Made by a program: the position numbers and the translations under genes
Notes under the pieces: model-generated
Databases searched by the model: none
What the model was told of the DNA's origin: nothing
What the model saw: the letters and a program-made list of their open reading frames with translations, nothing else
In this document: positions 15,821 to 23,254 of the stretch, in pieces
Layout: each line of letters opens with the position of its first letter
Numbering within the stretch: the first letter of the stretch is position 1
Assembly (NCBI GenBank): GCA_964561705.1
Contig: CAZLQJ010000010.1
Span: 1-31,202 of the forward strand
Length of the DNA: 31,202 nucleotides
Reading direction: 5' to 3'
Source: HGM12587 sp964561705
Lineage (GTDB): Bacteria > Bacillota > Clostridia > Lachnospirales > Lachnospiraceae

Positions 15821-17401
15821 TTAAATATTTAATAATTCACTGTATGCCTGTAATGCACCATCTGTTTCATGGGCAAGCACACGTTTTGCCAGAACCTTAC
15901 CAAGCTGTACGCCTTCCTGGTCAAAACTGTTTACATTCCATAAAAATCCCTGGAACATGATCTTATTTTCAAAATGAGAAAGCAGTGCTCCCATTGCTTC
16001 CGGAGTCAGCTGATCTCCTACAATTATGCTGGATGGTCTGCCGCCTTCAAACTTTTTATTTAGGTTTTCGTCGTCTTTACCACAGGCAAATGCAACGATC
16101 TGTGCTGCTACATTGGCACAAAGTTTCTGCTGGCTTGTACTGCCCTGGATATCCACATCCATACCGCACTGATTGCTGCGGAAACCAATAAACTGCAACG
16201 GGATAATATCTGTTCCCTGATGAAGCAGCTGATAGAAAGAATGCTGTCCGTTGGTTCCCGGTTCCCCAAAGATCACCGGACCGGTTACATAGGAAACCGG
16301 CTCACCAAAACGGTTTACGGATTTTCCGTTAGATTCCATATCCGCCTGCTGCAGATGTGCCGGGAAACGGCTCAATGCCTGGGAATATGGAAGTACAGCT
16401 GTACATCCATAACCAAGTATATTTCGTTCATAAAGACCGATCAGTGCATCTAACATGGCTGGGTTTTTTGTTAATTCTTCATTTTTTGCAAGTTTATCTT
16501 CTTCTGCTGCACCTGCTAAGAACTGTGCAAATACTTCCGGACCAAATGCCAATGATAAAACGGCACCTCCAACTGCGGAAGTAGAAGAGAAACGACCTCC
16601 AATATAGTCATCCATAAAGAATGCAGCCAGATAATCCTCGCTCTTTGCCAGCGGTGAAGTTTCACTGGTGACTGCTACCATATGTTTGGAAGCATCCAAT
16701 CCTGCATTTTTCAGTGCATCCTTTACAAAAGATTCATTGGTCAAAGTTTCCAGGGTTGTACCTGATTTGGAAACCAGTACAAACAGGGAATGTGCCACAT
16801 CAATGGAATTTAACACAGCTGCTGCATCATCCGGATCTACATTGCTGATAAATTTTGCTTCCATTTTCAAGGTATCATGTTTCTTTGCCCAGTTTTCCAA
16901 TGCAAGATAAATCGCACGAGGACCTAAATCACTGCCGCCGATACCAATCTGTACAACCGTTGTAAATTTTTCACCGTCTGCATTGGTGATTTCTCCTGCA
17001 TGTACCTTGTTCGCAAATGCTTCAATTTTATTCTGCTGTTCTACATAAAATGCACGTTTATCAATGCCGTCTGCAATGACCGCATCCCCTAACTGACCGC
17101 GGGTCAGCTGGTGAAGCACCAGACGTTTTTCACCGGTATTGATCATTTCACCATTGTAAAGTGCTGCAAATTTTTCTGTCAGCTGTGCTTCTTCTGCCAG
17201 TTTTCCAAGTGCTGCCAATACATTGTCATCTACACTTTTTGCTGCATAATTATAAGCAAGTCCTGCTGCCATCGGAACGCTGTAATTTTTCACACGTTCT
17301 GCACCATTTTCGCCCGCCATCACTTCTGCAAGTTTTACAGGTTCTGTCTTAGAAAGCTCTTCAAAAGCTTTCAGCGTATCTAAATTTTTCCAGTTAATCA
17401 T
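15821..17401 (-). CDS. pgi: Glucose-6-phosphate isomerase
   Basis: Interconverts glucose-6-phosphate and fructose-6-phosphate. Family signatures are present in order: IGIGGSDLGPRAIY (around 152-165), VSKSGTTLETLTN for the sugar phosphate, GGRFSSTSAVGG, and GTNGQHSFYQLLHQG with the catalytic His/Gln region. 526 residues corresponds to the longer bacterial form rather than the 450-residue Bacillus form. The start has GGAGG upstream and a consensus-type promoter about 90 bp before it. Monocistronic or weakly read through into the dehydrogenase gene. Confidence 0.96.
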   Translation of the reverse strand: MINWKNLDTLKAFEELSKTEPVKLAEVMAGENGAERVKNYSVPMAAGLAYNYAAKSVDDNVLAALGKLAEEAQLTEKFAALYNGEMINTGEKRLVLHQLTRGQLGDAVIADGIDKRAFYVEQQNKIEAFANKVHAGEITNADGEKFTTVVQIGIGGSDLGPRAIYLALENWAKKHDTLKMEAKFISNVDPDDAAAVLNSIDVAHSLFVLVSKSGTTLETLTNESFVKDALKNAGLDASKHMVAVTSETSPLAKSEDYLAAFFMDDYIGGRFSSTSAVGGAVLSLAFGPEVFAQFLAGAAEEDKLAKNEELTKNPAMLDALIGLYERNILGYGCTAVLPYSQALSRFPAHLQQADMESNGKSVNRFGEPVSYVTGPVIFGEPGTNGQHSFYQLLHQGTDIIPLQFIGFRSNQCGMDVDIQGSTSQQKLCANVAAQIVAFACGKDDENLNKKFEGGRPSSIIVGDQLTPEAMGALLSHFENKIMFQGFLWNVNSFDQEGVQLGKVLAKRVLAHETDGALQAYSELLNI

Positions 17402-17466
17402 AATCTATCCTCCATCATCTGTTCGAATTTCGATCACATTCCTCGAAATTCCGCCGATTCGGGACA

Positions 17467-17495
17467 ATTATACTATTAAATATCGTTTAATTCAA
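17467..17495 (-). promoter_or_regulatory. pgi promoter
   Basis: Minus strand -35 TTGAAT (17490-17495), 17 bp, -10 TATAAT (17467-17472). The roughly 60-nt leader contains an inverted repeat AATTTCGA-N9-TCGAAATT (17426-17450) just upstream of the ribosome site. Confidence 0.8.
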
Positions 17496-17509
17496 GCACC
17501 TTCCGGATC

Positions 17510-17815
17510 TTAACCAAAAAACTCCGCCATCATTTCCTGCAAAACAGCAACCTCTTTTTCATCATAGCCGCCCTTCTTTCCTTTTTCCGGTGTTTCCTTC
17601 GCAGTCTGGTTTTGAAATTTCGTCACCGGAATCTGGGAATTTCCTCTTTTCACCTCTTCTCTCAGCTCCTTCGCCCGCTCCGCCTTCCGGCTGCGCCCTT
17701 TTAGCGACTTTCGAAGCAGCAGATTACAGCGAAGCTGTAAAATGCAGAGAATGATTCCTTCCACTGCCAAAAGATAAAAAATAAAATTTGGATCCTGCAG
17801 AATACGTTCCAACAT
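17510..17815 (-). CDS. Small single-pass membrane protein of unknown function
   Basis: Not recognised. 101 residues: a short hydrophilic start, one membrane helix (about FIFYLLAVEGIILCILQL, residues 12-29), then a strongly basic, charged cytoplasmic tail with Lys/Arg/Glu (KGRSRKAERAKELREEVKR) and a C-terminal EVAVLQEMMAEFFG. The ATG at 17813-17815 was chosen because GGGGG lies 7 bp upstream; the first upstream ATG overlaps a TATAAT at 17843-17848 that probably is the -10 of its own promoter. It lies between mtnN and pgi with the same orientation. No functional link is visible. Confidence 0.7.
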   Translation of the reverse strand: MLERILQDPNFIFYLLAVEGIILCILQLRCNLLLRKSLKGRSRKAERAKELREEVKRGNSQIPVTKFQNQTAKETPEKGKKGGYDEKEVAVLQEMMAEFFG

Positions 17816-17910
17816 AAAAAAGCCCCCTTCCACCATAAAGTTTACAAGCATTATAGTAGAAAAGGACTTTTAAGAAACGAAAAACCTGTCGCCGGATTTT
17901 CGTCATTTTT

Positions 17911-18609
17911 TTACAGACGGCTGACCATTTCTTCTGTCAGACGCACACTGTGAATGATCGCCTGACGCTCAAAAGTCGGATAATCCATTTCCGCACTGTC
18001 ATCTGCCTTATCAGAGATCGCACGGATAATTACAAATGGAATCTGATTTAACCATGCTGCCTGCGCAATGGCTGCACCTTCCATTTCTGTACAAAGACCG
18101 TCAAAATTCGCTTTGATCCGCTCTTTTACCACTTTGCTGGCCACAAACTGATCTCCGGTCACTACACGCCCTTCGAAAACTTTGATCTCAGGATTCACCT
18201 TTTCACAAGATTCTCTGGCAATCTGAACCATTTTTTTATCTGCCGGAAATGCCAGCGTTTCCATCCGCGGGATCTGTCCCAGAGGATACCCAAACTGGGT
18301 TGCATCCATATCATGCTGCACAGCCTCTGTAGAAATGACAATATCCCCAATATCGATCCGAGCATCCAAAGAACCTGCAATTCCGGTATTCATCACATAA
18401 TCCACCTGAAAAACATCTGCCAGAATCTGCGTACACAATCCTGCATTAACTTTTCCGATGCCGCTTCGCACTACAACGACTTCTTTTCCCTGTAAAGTTC
18501 CTTTATAAAACTCCATAGAAGCTTTTCGATATACCTCTGAAAGCTCCATTTTTTCTTTTAACGCTGCCACTTCTTCCTCCATGGCACCAATAATTCCAAT
18601 CACTGACAT
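17911..18609 (-). CDS. mtnN: 5'-methylthioadenosine/S-adenosylhomocysteine nucleosidase
   Basis: Cleaves adenine from methylthioadenosine and S-adenosylhomocysteine, recycling by-products of SAM use. The family features are MSVIGIIGAMEEEVAAL with the catalytic Glu near residue 12, NTGIAGSLD, GDIVISTEAVQHDMDATQFGYPLGQIP (cited as QHDMDATQFGYPLG), the EMEGAAIAQ substrate segment, and the catalytic Asp in IRAISDKAD. 232 residues, normal length. AGGAG in front of the ATG and a consensus-type promoter upstream; apparently its own transcription unit. Confidence 0.95.
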   Translation of the reverse strand: MSVIGIIGAMEEEVAALKEKMELSEVYRKASMEFYKGTLQGKEVVVVRSGIGKVNAGLCTQILADVFQVDYVMNTGIAGSLDARIDIGDIVISTEAVQHDMDATQFGYPLGQIPRMETLAFPADKKMVQIARESCEKVNPEIKVFEGRVVTGDQFVASKVVKERIKANFDGLCTEMEGAAIAQAAWLNQIPFVIIRAISDKADDSAEMDYPTFERQAIIHSVRLTEEMVSRL

Positions 18610-18641
18610 ATTATTTCTCCTATGATCTTAAGAATGTCCCT

Positions 18642-18670
18642 ATTATATGCTATTTTTCCGTTTCCTGCAA
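18642..18670 (-). promoter_or_regulatory. mtnN promoter
   Basis: Minus strand -35 TTGCAG (18665-18670), 17-bp spacer, -10 TATAAT (18642-18647), about 35 bp before the ATG. Confidence 0.8.
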
Positions 18671-18689
18671 CCGTTCAAGCACAAAACAA

Positions 18690-18708
18690 GAGGCGCCGGC
18701 GGCGCCTC
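18690..18708 (-). terminator. Terminator after the secreted-protein gene
   Basis: Perfect 8-bp GC-rich stem GAGGCGCC / GGCGCCTC with a 3-nt loop, followed on the minus strand by TTGTTTTG. It lies about 210 bp after the stop of the secreted-protein gene and directly before the mtnN promoter. The stretch between (18709-18918) has a 35-nt imperfect hairpin at 18864-18898 and no convincing gene. Confidence 0.75.
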
Positions 18709-18863
18709 CTGTCTCCATTCATTTATACACTATTTTCGTATTTTGGTTTTTGATGGTTGATACATCTTGTCCGAATGTATCTTGGTTTTTTAGTTACTGT
18801 TTTGTCTCAATATTCATTTCCAATATTTTGTTTTTGCTGATAATGTTTTCAATGGTTTGGAAG

Positions 18864-18898
18864 CTTCGCATGTCAAAAAGGGAGAGTGACATCCGAAG
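18864..18898. repeat. Inverted repeat in the 3' region of the secreted-protein gene
   Basis: CTTCGCATGTCA (18864-18875) and TGACATCCGAAG (18887-18898) are complementary at 11 of 12 positions around an 11-nt loop. No T run follows on either strand, so it is not a standard terminator. It could be a 3' mRNA-stabilising hairpin or a protein-binding site. Confidence 0.5.
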
Positions 18899-18918
18899 GG
18901 ATCCAGCCTCTAAAGTCT

Positions 18919-19401
18919 TTATCGGTAATCCAAAGGATCCGTTACCGTATTGGTCGTTTCTGTTACACCATTTTCTTTCACATAATGAACACCATACACG
19001 CGATAATAATATCCACGCTCTACCTTAATGTTGGAGATTTCCTTCACCAACTGGTAAACATTGTCTGCTTCAAAATGGTAATCTCTATAAGTGCTGTATC
19101 CCTTGGAATAGGACGTTGAACGTTCCAGATACAAGGTCAGTTTTACTTTTCCGCAGTATTGGGTGCCAGTTGTTGCACCGGAAATGTTTACATGAGTGCC
19201 ATCCTGTCTGGCAATCACAGAAGTCCCATTCATCAGATAGGCACCTCTCTGGGCTGCATTCCAGGTATCTTCTGCATAATCCTCTTCGGTTACATAGTTG
19301 TGAAAGCCCATGGGTGCATAGCTTTCTTCTGCCCGCACCGGAAGACTGTGACTGCCCGCCAGCAGGGCTGCGGTCAAGATTAAAATCGATAATCTCTTCA
19401 T
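18919..19401 (-). CDS. Small secreted protein of unknown function
   Basis: Not recognised with confidence. 160 residues with a clear signal peptide: MKRLSILILTAALLAGSHSL, then cleavage probably after PVRA (about residue 24). The mature part is about 135 residues with no membrane anchor, no LPxTG and no lipobox. It is rich in Tyr, Thr and Ser, and the pattern (VNISGATTGTQYCGKVKLTLYLER, KGYSTYRDYHFEADNVYQL) suggests a beta-sandwich exported domain. A single Cys remains. The start has AAGGAGAAG upstream. It lies just downstream of the DUF4367-like membrane protein, in the same direction, and may be a product under the control of that regulatory pair. Confidence 0.8.
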   Translation of the reverse strand: MKRLSILILTAALLAGSHSLPVRAEESYAPMGFHNYVTEEDYAEDTWNAAQRGAYLMNGTSVIARQDGTHVNISGATTGTQYCGKVKLTLYLERSTSYSKGYSTYRDYHFEADNVYQLVKEISNIKVERGYYYRVYGVHYVKENGVTETTNTVTDPLDYR

Positions 19402-19427
19402 GTTTCTTCTCCTTTTCTTTGTATTTT

Positions 19428-19441
19428 TATAAGTACTTATA
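19428..19441. repeat. 14-bp palindrome in the leader of the secreted-protein gene
   Basis: TATAAGTACTTATA is a perfect palindrome 27 bp upstream of the ATG in a very AT-rich stretch (19402-19477). Possible operator or fortuitous because of composition. Confidence 0.3.
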
Positions 19442-19477
19442 TATATAAATACGATTTAGAAAAGAAAAACTTACGCC

Positions 19478-20194
19478 TTAGAAGTAAATTCTTTCTAAAA
19501 TTTTTAAAAATTCTTCTTCCTCTTGAAAACAACCGGAAATTTCATAACATCCATAACCATAAGTAAGCTTTGCACTGTAGAGCTTATGTTCTTCATCTGT
19601 ACAGCAGGCATCGATCACAATGTCATAAATATTTTCTATATTTTCTAAAATCCGATAATCGCCGGTCCATTGGACATTTCCCGAAACTTCGCCCTGACCC
19701 TTTGTCATCTGTACGGTGATTACCTTATTCTCAAACAAATAGTTTACATACGCCCATCCGGTTCCCTCTGTAATCGAATAACTATCTAACTCCATTCCAT
19801 CCGGTCGGTATCCCAGCCATACCGGTGCAATTCCTAACTTTTCCGAAATCTCCTGATAGATTTCTTCCTCTTCCAGCAAAATGCTTTCTTTTTTCTCGTT
19901 ATTTACCTTTGCAGTTACCTCACTGGCACGTTCAATCCGGTTTCCGTCCGAGATCCAGACCCGATTTCCCATCGCACCGATTCCCAGCAAAAGCACCAGC
20001 ACCGCCACCAGTAAGGGAAGATAAAATGTTTTCGCTGAGATATGTTTGATCTTTTCGGATTTTTCCTTGTCCATGGCCTCTACTTTTGCAAGTAATTCCC
20101 TCCTTGCCTCTGCAGACAGCCCTTCCATGTTTTTCCAATCACCACAGCCTTGTTCTAATTCTGTGGCCAGATCGTAAAAATCTTGTTTTTTCAT
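19478..20194 (-). CDS. Membrane protein with DUF4367-like C-terminal domain, possible anti-sigma factor
   Basis: 238 residues: a hydrophilic cytoplasmic N-terminus (1-52), one membrane helix (about 57-75, FYLPLLVAVLVLLLGIGAMG), and an external domain from about 105. The external part IYQEISEKLGIAPVWLGYRPDGM followed by YLFENKVITVQMTKG resembles the DUF4367 domain, which often belongs to membrane proteins encoded next to ECF-like sigma factors. A sigma factor gene lies 1.2 kb upstream in the same direction, separated only by the inverted murG, so an anti-sigma role is a reasonable inference but unproven. No zinc-binding HxxxCxxC motif is visible in the N-terminus. Confidence 0.65.
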   Translation of the reverse strand: MKKQDFYDLATELEQGCGDWKNMEGLSAEARRELLAKVEAMDKEKSEKIKHISAKTFYLPLLVAVLVLLLGIGAMGNRVWISDGNRIERASEVTAKVNNEKKESILLEEEEIYQEISEKLGIAPVWLGYRPDGMELDSYSITEGTGWAYVNYLFENKVITVQMTKGQGEVSGNVQWTGDYRILENIENIYDIVIDACCTDEEHKLYSAKLTYGYGCYEISGCFQEEEEFLKILERIYF

Positions 20195-20215
20195 CTTTTT
20201 TCCTTTTTCGATTTG

Positions 20216-20244
20216 TTGACTTTTACTTTTGTGCGTATCATAAT
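20216..20244 (+). promoter_or_regulatory. murG promoter
   Basis: Plus strand -35 TTGACT (20216-20221), 17 bp, -10 CATAAT (20239-20244), about 46 bp before the murG ATG. It lies in the 96-bp divergent space shared with the DUF4367-like gene. Confidence 0.7.
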
Positions 20245-20290
20245 AATTTTATCAGAAGTGTTTTTACTCTTCAACCCTATGGAGGTATAT

Positions 20291-21355
20291 ATGAAACGAA
20301 TTGTATTAACCGGCGGCGGTACTGCCGGTCATGTAACACCGAACATCGCATTGCTGCCAAAGCTCTCTCAGCTCGGCTACGAGGTTCACTATATCGGTTC
20401 CTATCAGGGAATCGAAAAAACACTGATTGAAAACTGTAAGATTCCTTATTACGGTATCTCTTCCGGCAAACTTCGCCGCTATTTTGATCTGAAGAATTTT
20501 TCAGATCCATTCAAAGTATTAAAAGGCTTCTCTGAAGCTTCCAAATTACTCAAAAAAATTAAACCTGATGTTGTATTTTCCAAGGGCGGATTTGTATCCG
20601 TACCCGTGGTTCTTGCAGCCAAACGCCAGCACATTCCGGTGGTCATTCACGAATCCGATATGACGCCGGGACTTGCCAATAAACTGGCCATTCCTGCCGC
20701 ATCCAAAGTGTGCTGCAACTTTCCGGAAACCATTCCTCATCTGCCAAAAGGCAAGGCTGTATTGTCCGGATCTCCAATCCGTGAAGAATTGCTGACCGGA
20801 GACCGCAAAAATGCTTTGCGTTTTACAGGCCTTTCCGGAAACAAACCGGTTCTTCTGATCATCGGCGGAAGTTTAGGCTCTGTTGTTGTGAATGAAGCCG
20901 TACGAAGTGTGCTTCCACAGCTTTTAAAACGTTTTGACATCATTCATTTATGCGGCAAAGGCAAACTGGACCAGACCTTAACTGCAATGAACGGTTATGT
21001 ACAGTACGAGTACATTTCCGATGAATTAAAAGATCTGTTTGCACTTTCCGACATTGTAATCTCCCGCGCGGGTGCAAACTCCATCTGTGAGTTCCTTGCA
21101 CTGCGTAAACCGGCACTTTTGATCCCTCTTTCCGCTGCTGCCAGCCGTGGAGACCAGATCTTAAATGCCCGCTCTTTCCAAAAACAGGGCTTTGCCAGTG
21201 TTTTGGAAGAAGAACAGCTCAACGGAGAAACCCTGCTCCATGCCTTAGAGGAACTTTGGGAAAACCGCCAGACCTATATCGACACCATGAGTCAGAGTCC
21301 TATGGGAAATGCCATTGAGACCATCACCGGTCTTTTGGAAGAACTGACCGTTTAG
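20291..21355 (+). CDS. murG: UDP-GlcNAc:undecaprenyl-PP-MurNAc-pentapeptide GlcNAc transferase MurG
   Basis: Adds GlcNAc to lipid I to make lipid II on the inner face of the membrane. The glycine-rich GGGTAGHVTPN (8-18) is the MurG loop, followed by SKGGFVSVPVVLAA, HESDMTPGLAN and the UDP-GlcNAc motif SRAGANSICEFLAL. 354 residues. ATG 20291 has GGAGG 5 bp upstream. It stands alone, outside any division/cell wall cluster, and on the opposite strand to almost everything else. Its stop codon overlaps the stop of the convergent sigma gene by 2 bp (coding regions by 4), leaving no space for a terminator. A second, dcw-located murG may exist elsewhere. Confidence 0.93.
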   Translation: MKRIVLTGGGTAGHVTPNIALLPKLSQLGYEVHYIGSYQGIEKTLIENCKIPYYGISSGKLRRYFDLKNFSDPFKVLKGFSEASKLLKKIKPDVVFSKGGFVSVPVVLAAKRQHIPVVIHESDMTPGLANKLAIPAASKVCCNFPETIPHLPKGKAVLSGSPIREELLTGDRKNALRFTGLSGNKPVLLIIGGSLGSVVVNEAVRSVLPQLLKRFDIIHLCGKGKLDQTLTAMNGYVQYEYISDELKDLFALSDIVISRAGANSICEFLALRKPALLIPLSAAASRGDQILNARSFQKQGFASVLEEEQLNGETLLHALEELWENRQTYIDTMSQSPMGNAIETITGLLEELTV

Positions 21356-21897
21356 AAGGCTGCGTGAAAATCTTCACCCAATTCCTTGTTCAGATACCTT
21401 CGGGCGCGCAGTTTCATCAGATCGACAGCTCCCTTGGACAGATCCAGCACTTTGCCAATCTGTGCACTGCTCATGCCTAGCATGTAGGAGTCGATCATAA
21501 TATAGTACCATTTGGGATTTTTCTCATATAAAAGACCACAGGCAGCCTTCAACACCTGAAGCGCTGCCTCTTTTCTTTCTGCTCTGTCAATATTTGTATC
21601 CCGCAGCGTCGGATCACCGTCCAGAAAATCCGTAATCTCCTCCGGATCCAGGGTGTCAGCAGAAATCTTTCCACCTTTTTTGACATAATCCTTCGCTATA
21701 TTTGCTGAAACCACCAAAAGCCAGCCCAGAACCATATCATCCTGCAGATAGTCGATATGTTCATATGCTTTCAAAAAAGTTTCCTGTGCTATATCTTCTG
21801 ATAATCGATTGTCGCAAACAACTTTATTCGCATTCGCCTTCACCAATTTCTCGTAAAGTTTCAGGTATTTGTGAAATTTGTCCATTGTTTGATCCAT
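21352..21897 (-). CDS. ECF-like sigma-70 family RNA polymerase sigma factor
   Basis: 181 residues. Region 2 is recognisable from RLSEDIAQETFLKAYEHI and the following WLLVVSANIAKDYVKK. Region 4 is the C-terminal helix-turn-helix GMSSAQIGKVLDLSKGAVDLMKLRARRYL (given here as MSSAQIGKVLDLSKGAVD). There is no region 1 or 3, so it is an ECF-type factor. It begins 17 bp after the HIT gene and has only a weak ribosome site, suggesting low expression from the HIT transcript. Its most likely partner is the DUF4367-like protein on the far side of murG. Confidence 0.85.
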   Translation of the reverse strand: MDQTMDKFHKYLKLYEKLVKANANKVVCDNRLSEDIAQETFLKAYEHIDYLQDDMVLGWLLVVSANIAKDYVKKGGKISADTLDPEEITDFLDGDPTLRDTNIDRAERKEAALQVLKAACGLLYEKNPKWYYIMIDSYMLGMSSAQIGKVLDLSKGAVDLMKLRARRYLNKELGEDFHAAF

Positions 21898-21914
21898 TTT
21901 TTGTGTCTCTCAAA

Positions 21915-22325
21915 TTATTTGATCTTTTCTAAAATCTCCTGACGCTGTTCGTCCGTTAAACTTCCCGGTGTCCAAAGTTCTCCTACACCATCATTTTCAT
22001 AACGCGGAATCATATGTAAATGATAATGGAACACGGTCTGTCCCGCTGCAAGTCCGTTGTTCTGCACCAGATTTAATCCATCTGCATTCAGCGCTTTTAC
22101 CAGTTTTTCGCCCCATTCTTTTGCAAGACAGGCTGCCTTTGCAAGAAGTTCCTGCGGCATTTCAAATACATTGGCATAATGCTGCTTCGGCAGCAGGAGC
22201 GCATGTCCAAACGTTGCCGGACCTACGTCTAAAATGATCGCAAACTCTTCATCCTCATATAATTTTGCGGAAGGAATTTCTCCATTTAAAATTTTACAAA
22301 AAACACAATTTTCATTCATATCCAT
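21915..22325 (-). CDS. HIT-family nucleotide hydrolase/transferase
   Basis: Small histidine-triad protein acting on nucleoside phosphoramidates or dinucleotides (Hint-like). The triad is HYHLHMIPR near the end; an N-terminal CVFCKILNGEIPS carries the CxxC start common in the bacterial Hit group. 136 residues from the ATG at 22323-22325, chosen because AAAGGAG immediately precedes it; the ATG two codons later (22317-22319) is also possible. The gene is followed closely by the sigma factor. Physiological substrate unknown. Confidence 0.9.
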   Translation of the reverse strand: MDMNENCVFCKILNGEIPSAKLYEDEEFAIILDVGPATFGHALLLPKQHYANVFEMPQELLAKAACLAKEWGEKLVKALNADGLNLVQNNGLAAGQTVFHYHLHMIPRYENDGVGELWTPGSLTDEQRQEILEKIK

Positions 22326-22435
22326 CGTTCTCCTTTTTGATTTTTTCATTTTAACATTCTCACATTGGTTTGCATATTATCTTTATAGGAAGCATGTCTA
22401 TTCTTTACGGTTCTTTTCTGCCTCTCAAATAGATT

Positions 22436-22490
22436 TGTCGATTTCTGTCGAACTATTTCTATTGTCAAACAATGGTCCCCATGCTAGGAT
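22436..22490 (+). promoter_or_regulatory. Promoter of the orphan kinase with tandem Spo0A-type boxes
   Basis: Plus strand TGTCGAT (22436-22442) and the consensus 0A heptamer TGTCGAA (22446-22452) are direct repeats exactly 10 bp apart, the spacing at which Spo0A dimers bind. A third, TGTCAAA (22463-22469), overlaps the -35 TTGTCA (22462-22467), which is followed after 17 bp by an extended -10 TGC-TAGGAT (22485-22490). The geometry suits activation by Spo0A. Binding is inferred. Confidence 0.6.
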
Positions 22491-22509
22491 TTTTTTAGAG
22501 GTGACTGCT

Positions 22510-23175
22510 ATGAATACATCAAATCAACCGCAGAAAGACGCTTTAGAGCTTTCTAAAATTTTTCATGAGATTAAAAATCTCCTGACATTGATCAACAGCT
22601 CTCTTCAGCTGATTGAAACCGAGCATCCGGAAGTCAAAGAGTTTCGTTTCTGGTCCCAGACCATGAAGGATCTTTCCAATCTCCGGCTGCTTTTGGATGA
22701 ACTTTCCAGTTTTCAAAAAAGTGATCTTTTAAAAAAGCGCAAAATCAACCTTTTTGATTTTACGGAAGACCTTTTGGAGGCTACCAAAGGCTTTCTTCTG
22801 GAATCCGGAACGCCTTTGACCATTGAAAGCAAGATCGATGATCTGGATTTTTATGCAGACGGTCCAAAACTCCGTGGTGCGGTCATTAATCTTTTAAAGA
22901 ATGCCGCCGAAAGTTCTTCTGCAGGAACGCCAATCCTTTTAACAATCAATTCTTTAGAGAATCTGCTTTGCTTTTCCGTCATCGACCAGGGATGCGGGAT
23001 TTCCGACGAAGATCTGCCGCATTTGTTTGAGCCTTTCCATACCACAAAACCTTATGGTACCGGACTGGGACTTCCGATCGTGAAAAAGATCGTTGAAGCA
23101 CACAATGGAACAATTTCAATTAATTCCGTACCTGAAAACGGAACCACTGTAACCATTTTGCTTCCGATCAGCTAA
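22510..23175 (+). CDS. Soluble orphan histidine kinase without sensor domain
   Basis: Two-component-type kinase core only, 221 residues and no membrane segment or PAS domain. The phosphoacceptor His is H19 in FHEIKNLLTLI (the usual Pro of the H box is Leu). The ATP domain has the N box NLLKNAAESS (128-137), DQGCGIS (159-165), FEPFHTTKPYGTGLGLPIV with F and G2 boxes, and a final GTTVTILLP. ATG 22510 has AGAGGTG upstream. No response regulator is adjacent. With its 0A-like boxes, the likeliest role is input to the sporulation phosphorelay or direct action on Spo0A, as orphan kinases do in clostridia, but no partner is visible here. Confidence 0.85.
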   Translation: MNTSNQPQKDALELSKIFHEIKNLLTLINSSLQLIETEHPEVKEFRFWSQTMKDLSNLRLLLDELSSFQKSDLLKKRKINLFDFTEDLLEATKGFLLESGTPLTIESKIDDLDFYADGPKLRGAVINLLKNAAESSSAGTPILLTINSLENLLCFSVIDQGCGISDEDLPHLFEPFHTTKPYGTGLGLPIVKKIVEAHNGTISINSVPENGTTVTILLPIS

Positions 23176-23210
23176 AAAATCAACAGTTCGTTTCATTTTT
23201 TTAAAGAGCA

Positions 23211-23241
23211 AAAAAGAGCTTGCATCACACAAGCTCTTTTT
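23211..23241. terminator. Bidirectional terminator between the kinase gene and glgA
   Basis: A 12-bp perfect inverted repeat (AAAAAGAGCTTG at 23211-23222, CAAGCTCTTTTT at 23230-23241) with a 7-nt loop gives a T run on both strands. It can end the kinase transcript (plus) and the glgA transcript (minus). Confidence 0.9.
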
Positions 23242-23254
23242 CTATATAAAATCA

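Noticed and set aside
18759..18781. Plus-strand hairpin GATACAT/ATGTATC followed by a T run
   Set aside because: It looks like a weak terminator, but no plus-strand gene lies upstream for it to end; probably fortuitous in AT-rich DNA.
18790..18870. 25-codon minus-strand reading frame beginning MRSFQTIENI
   Set aside because: No ribosome site, no recognisable peptide class, and length well within chance expectation.
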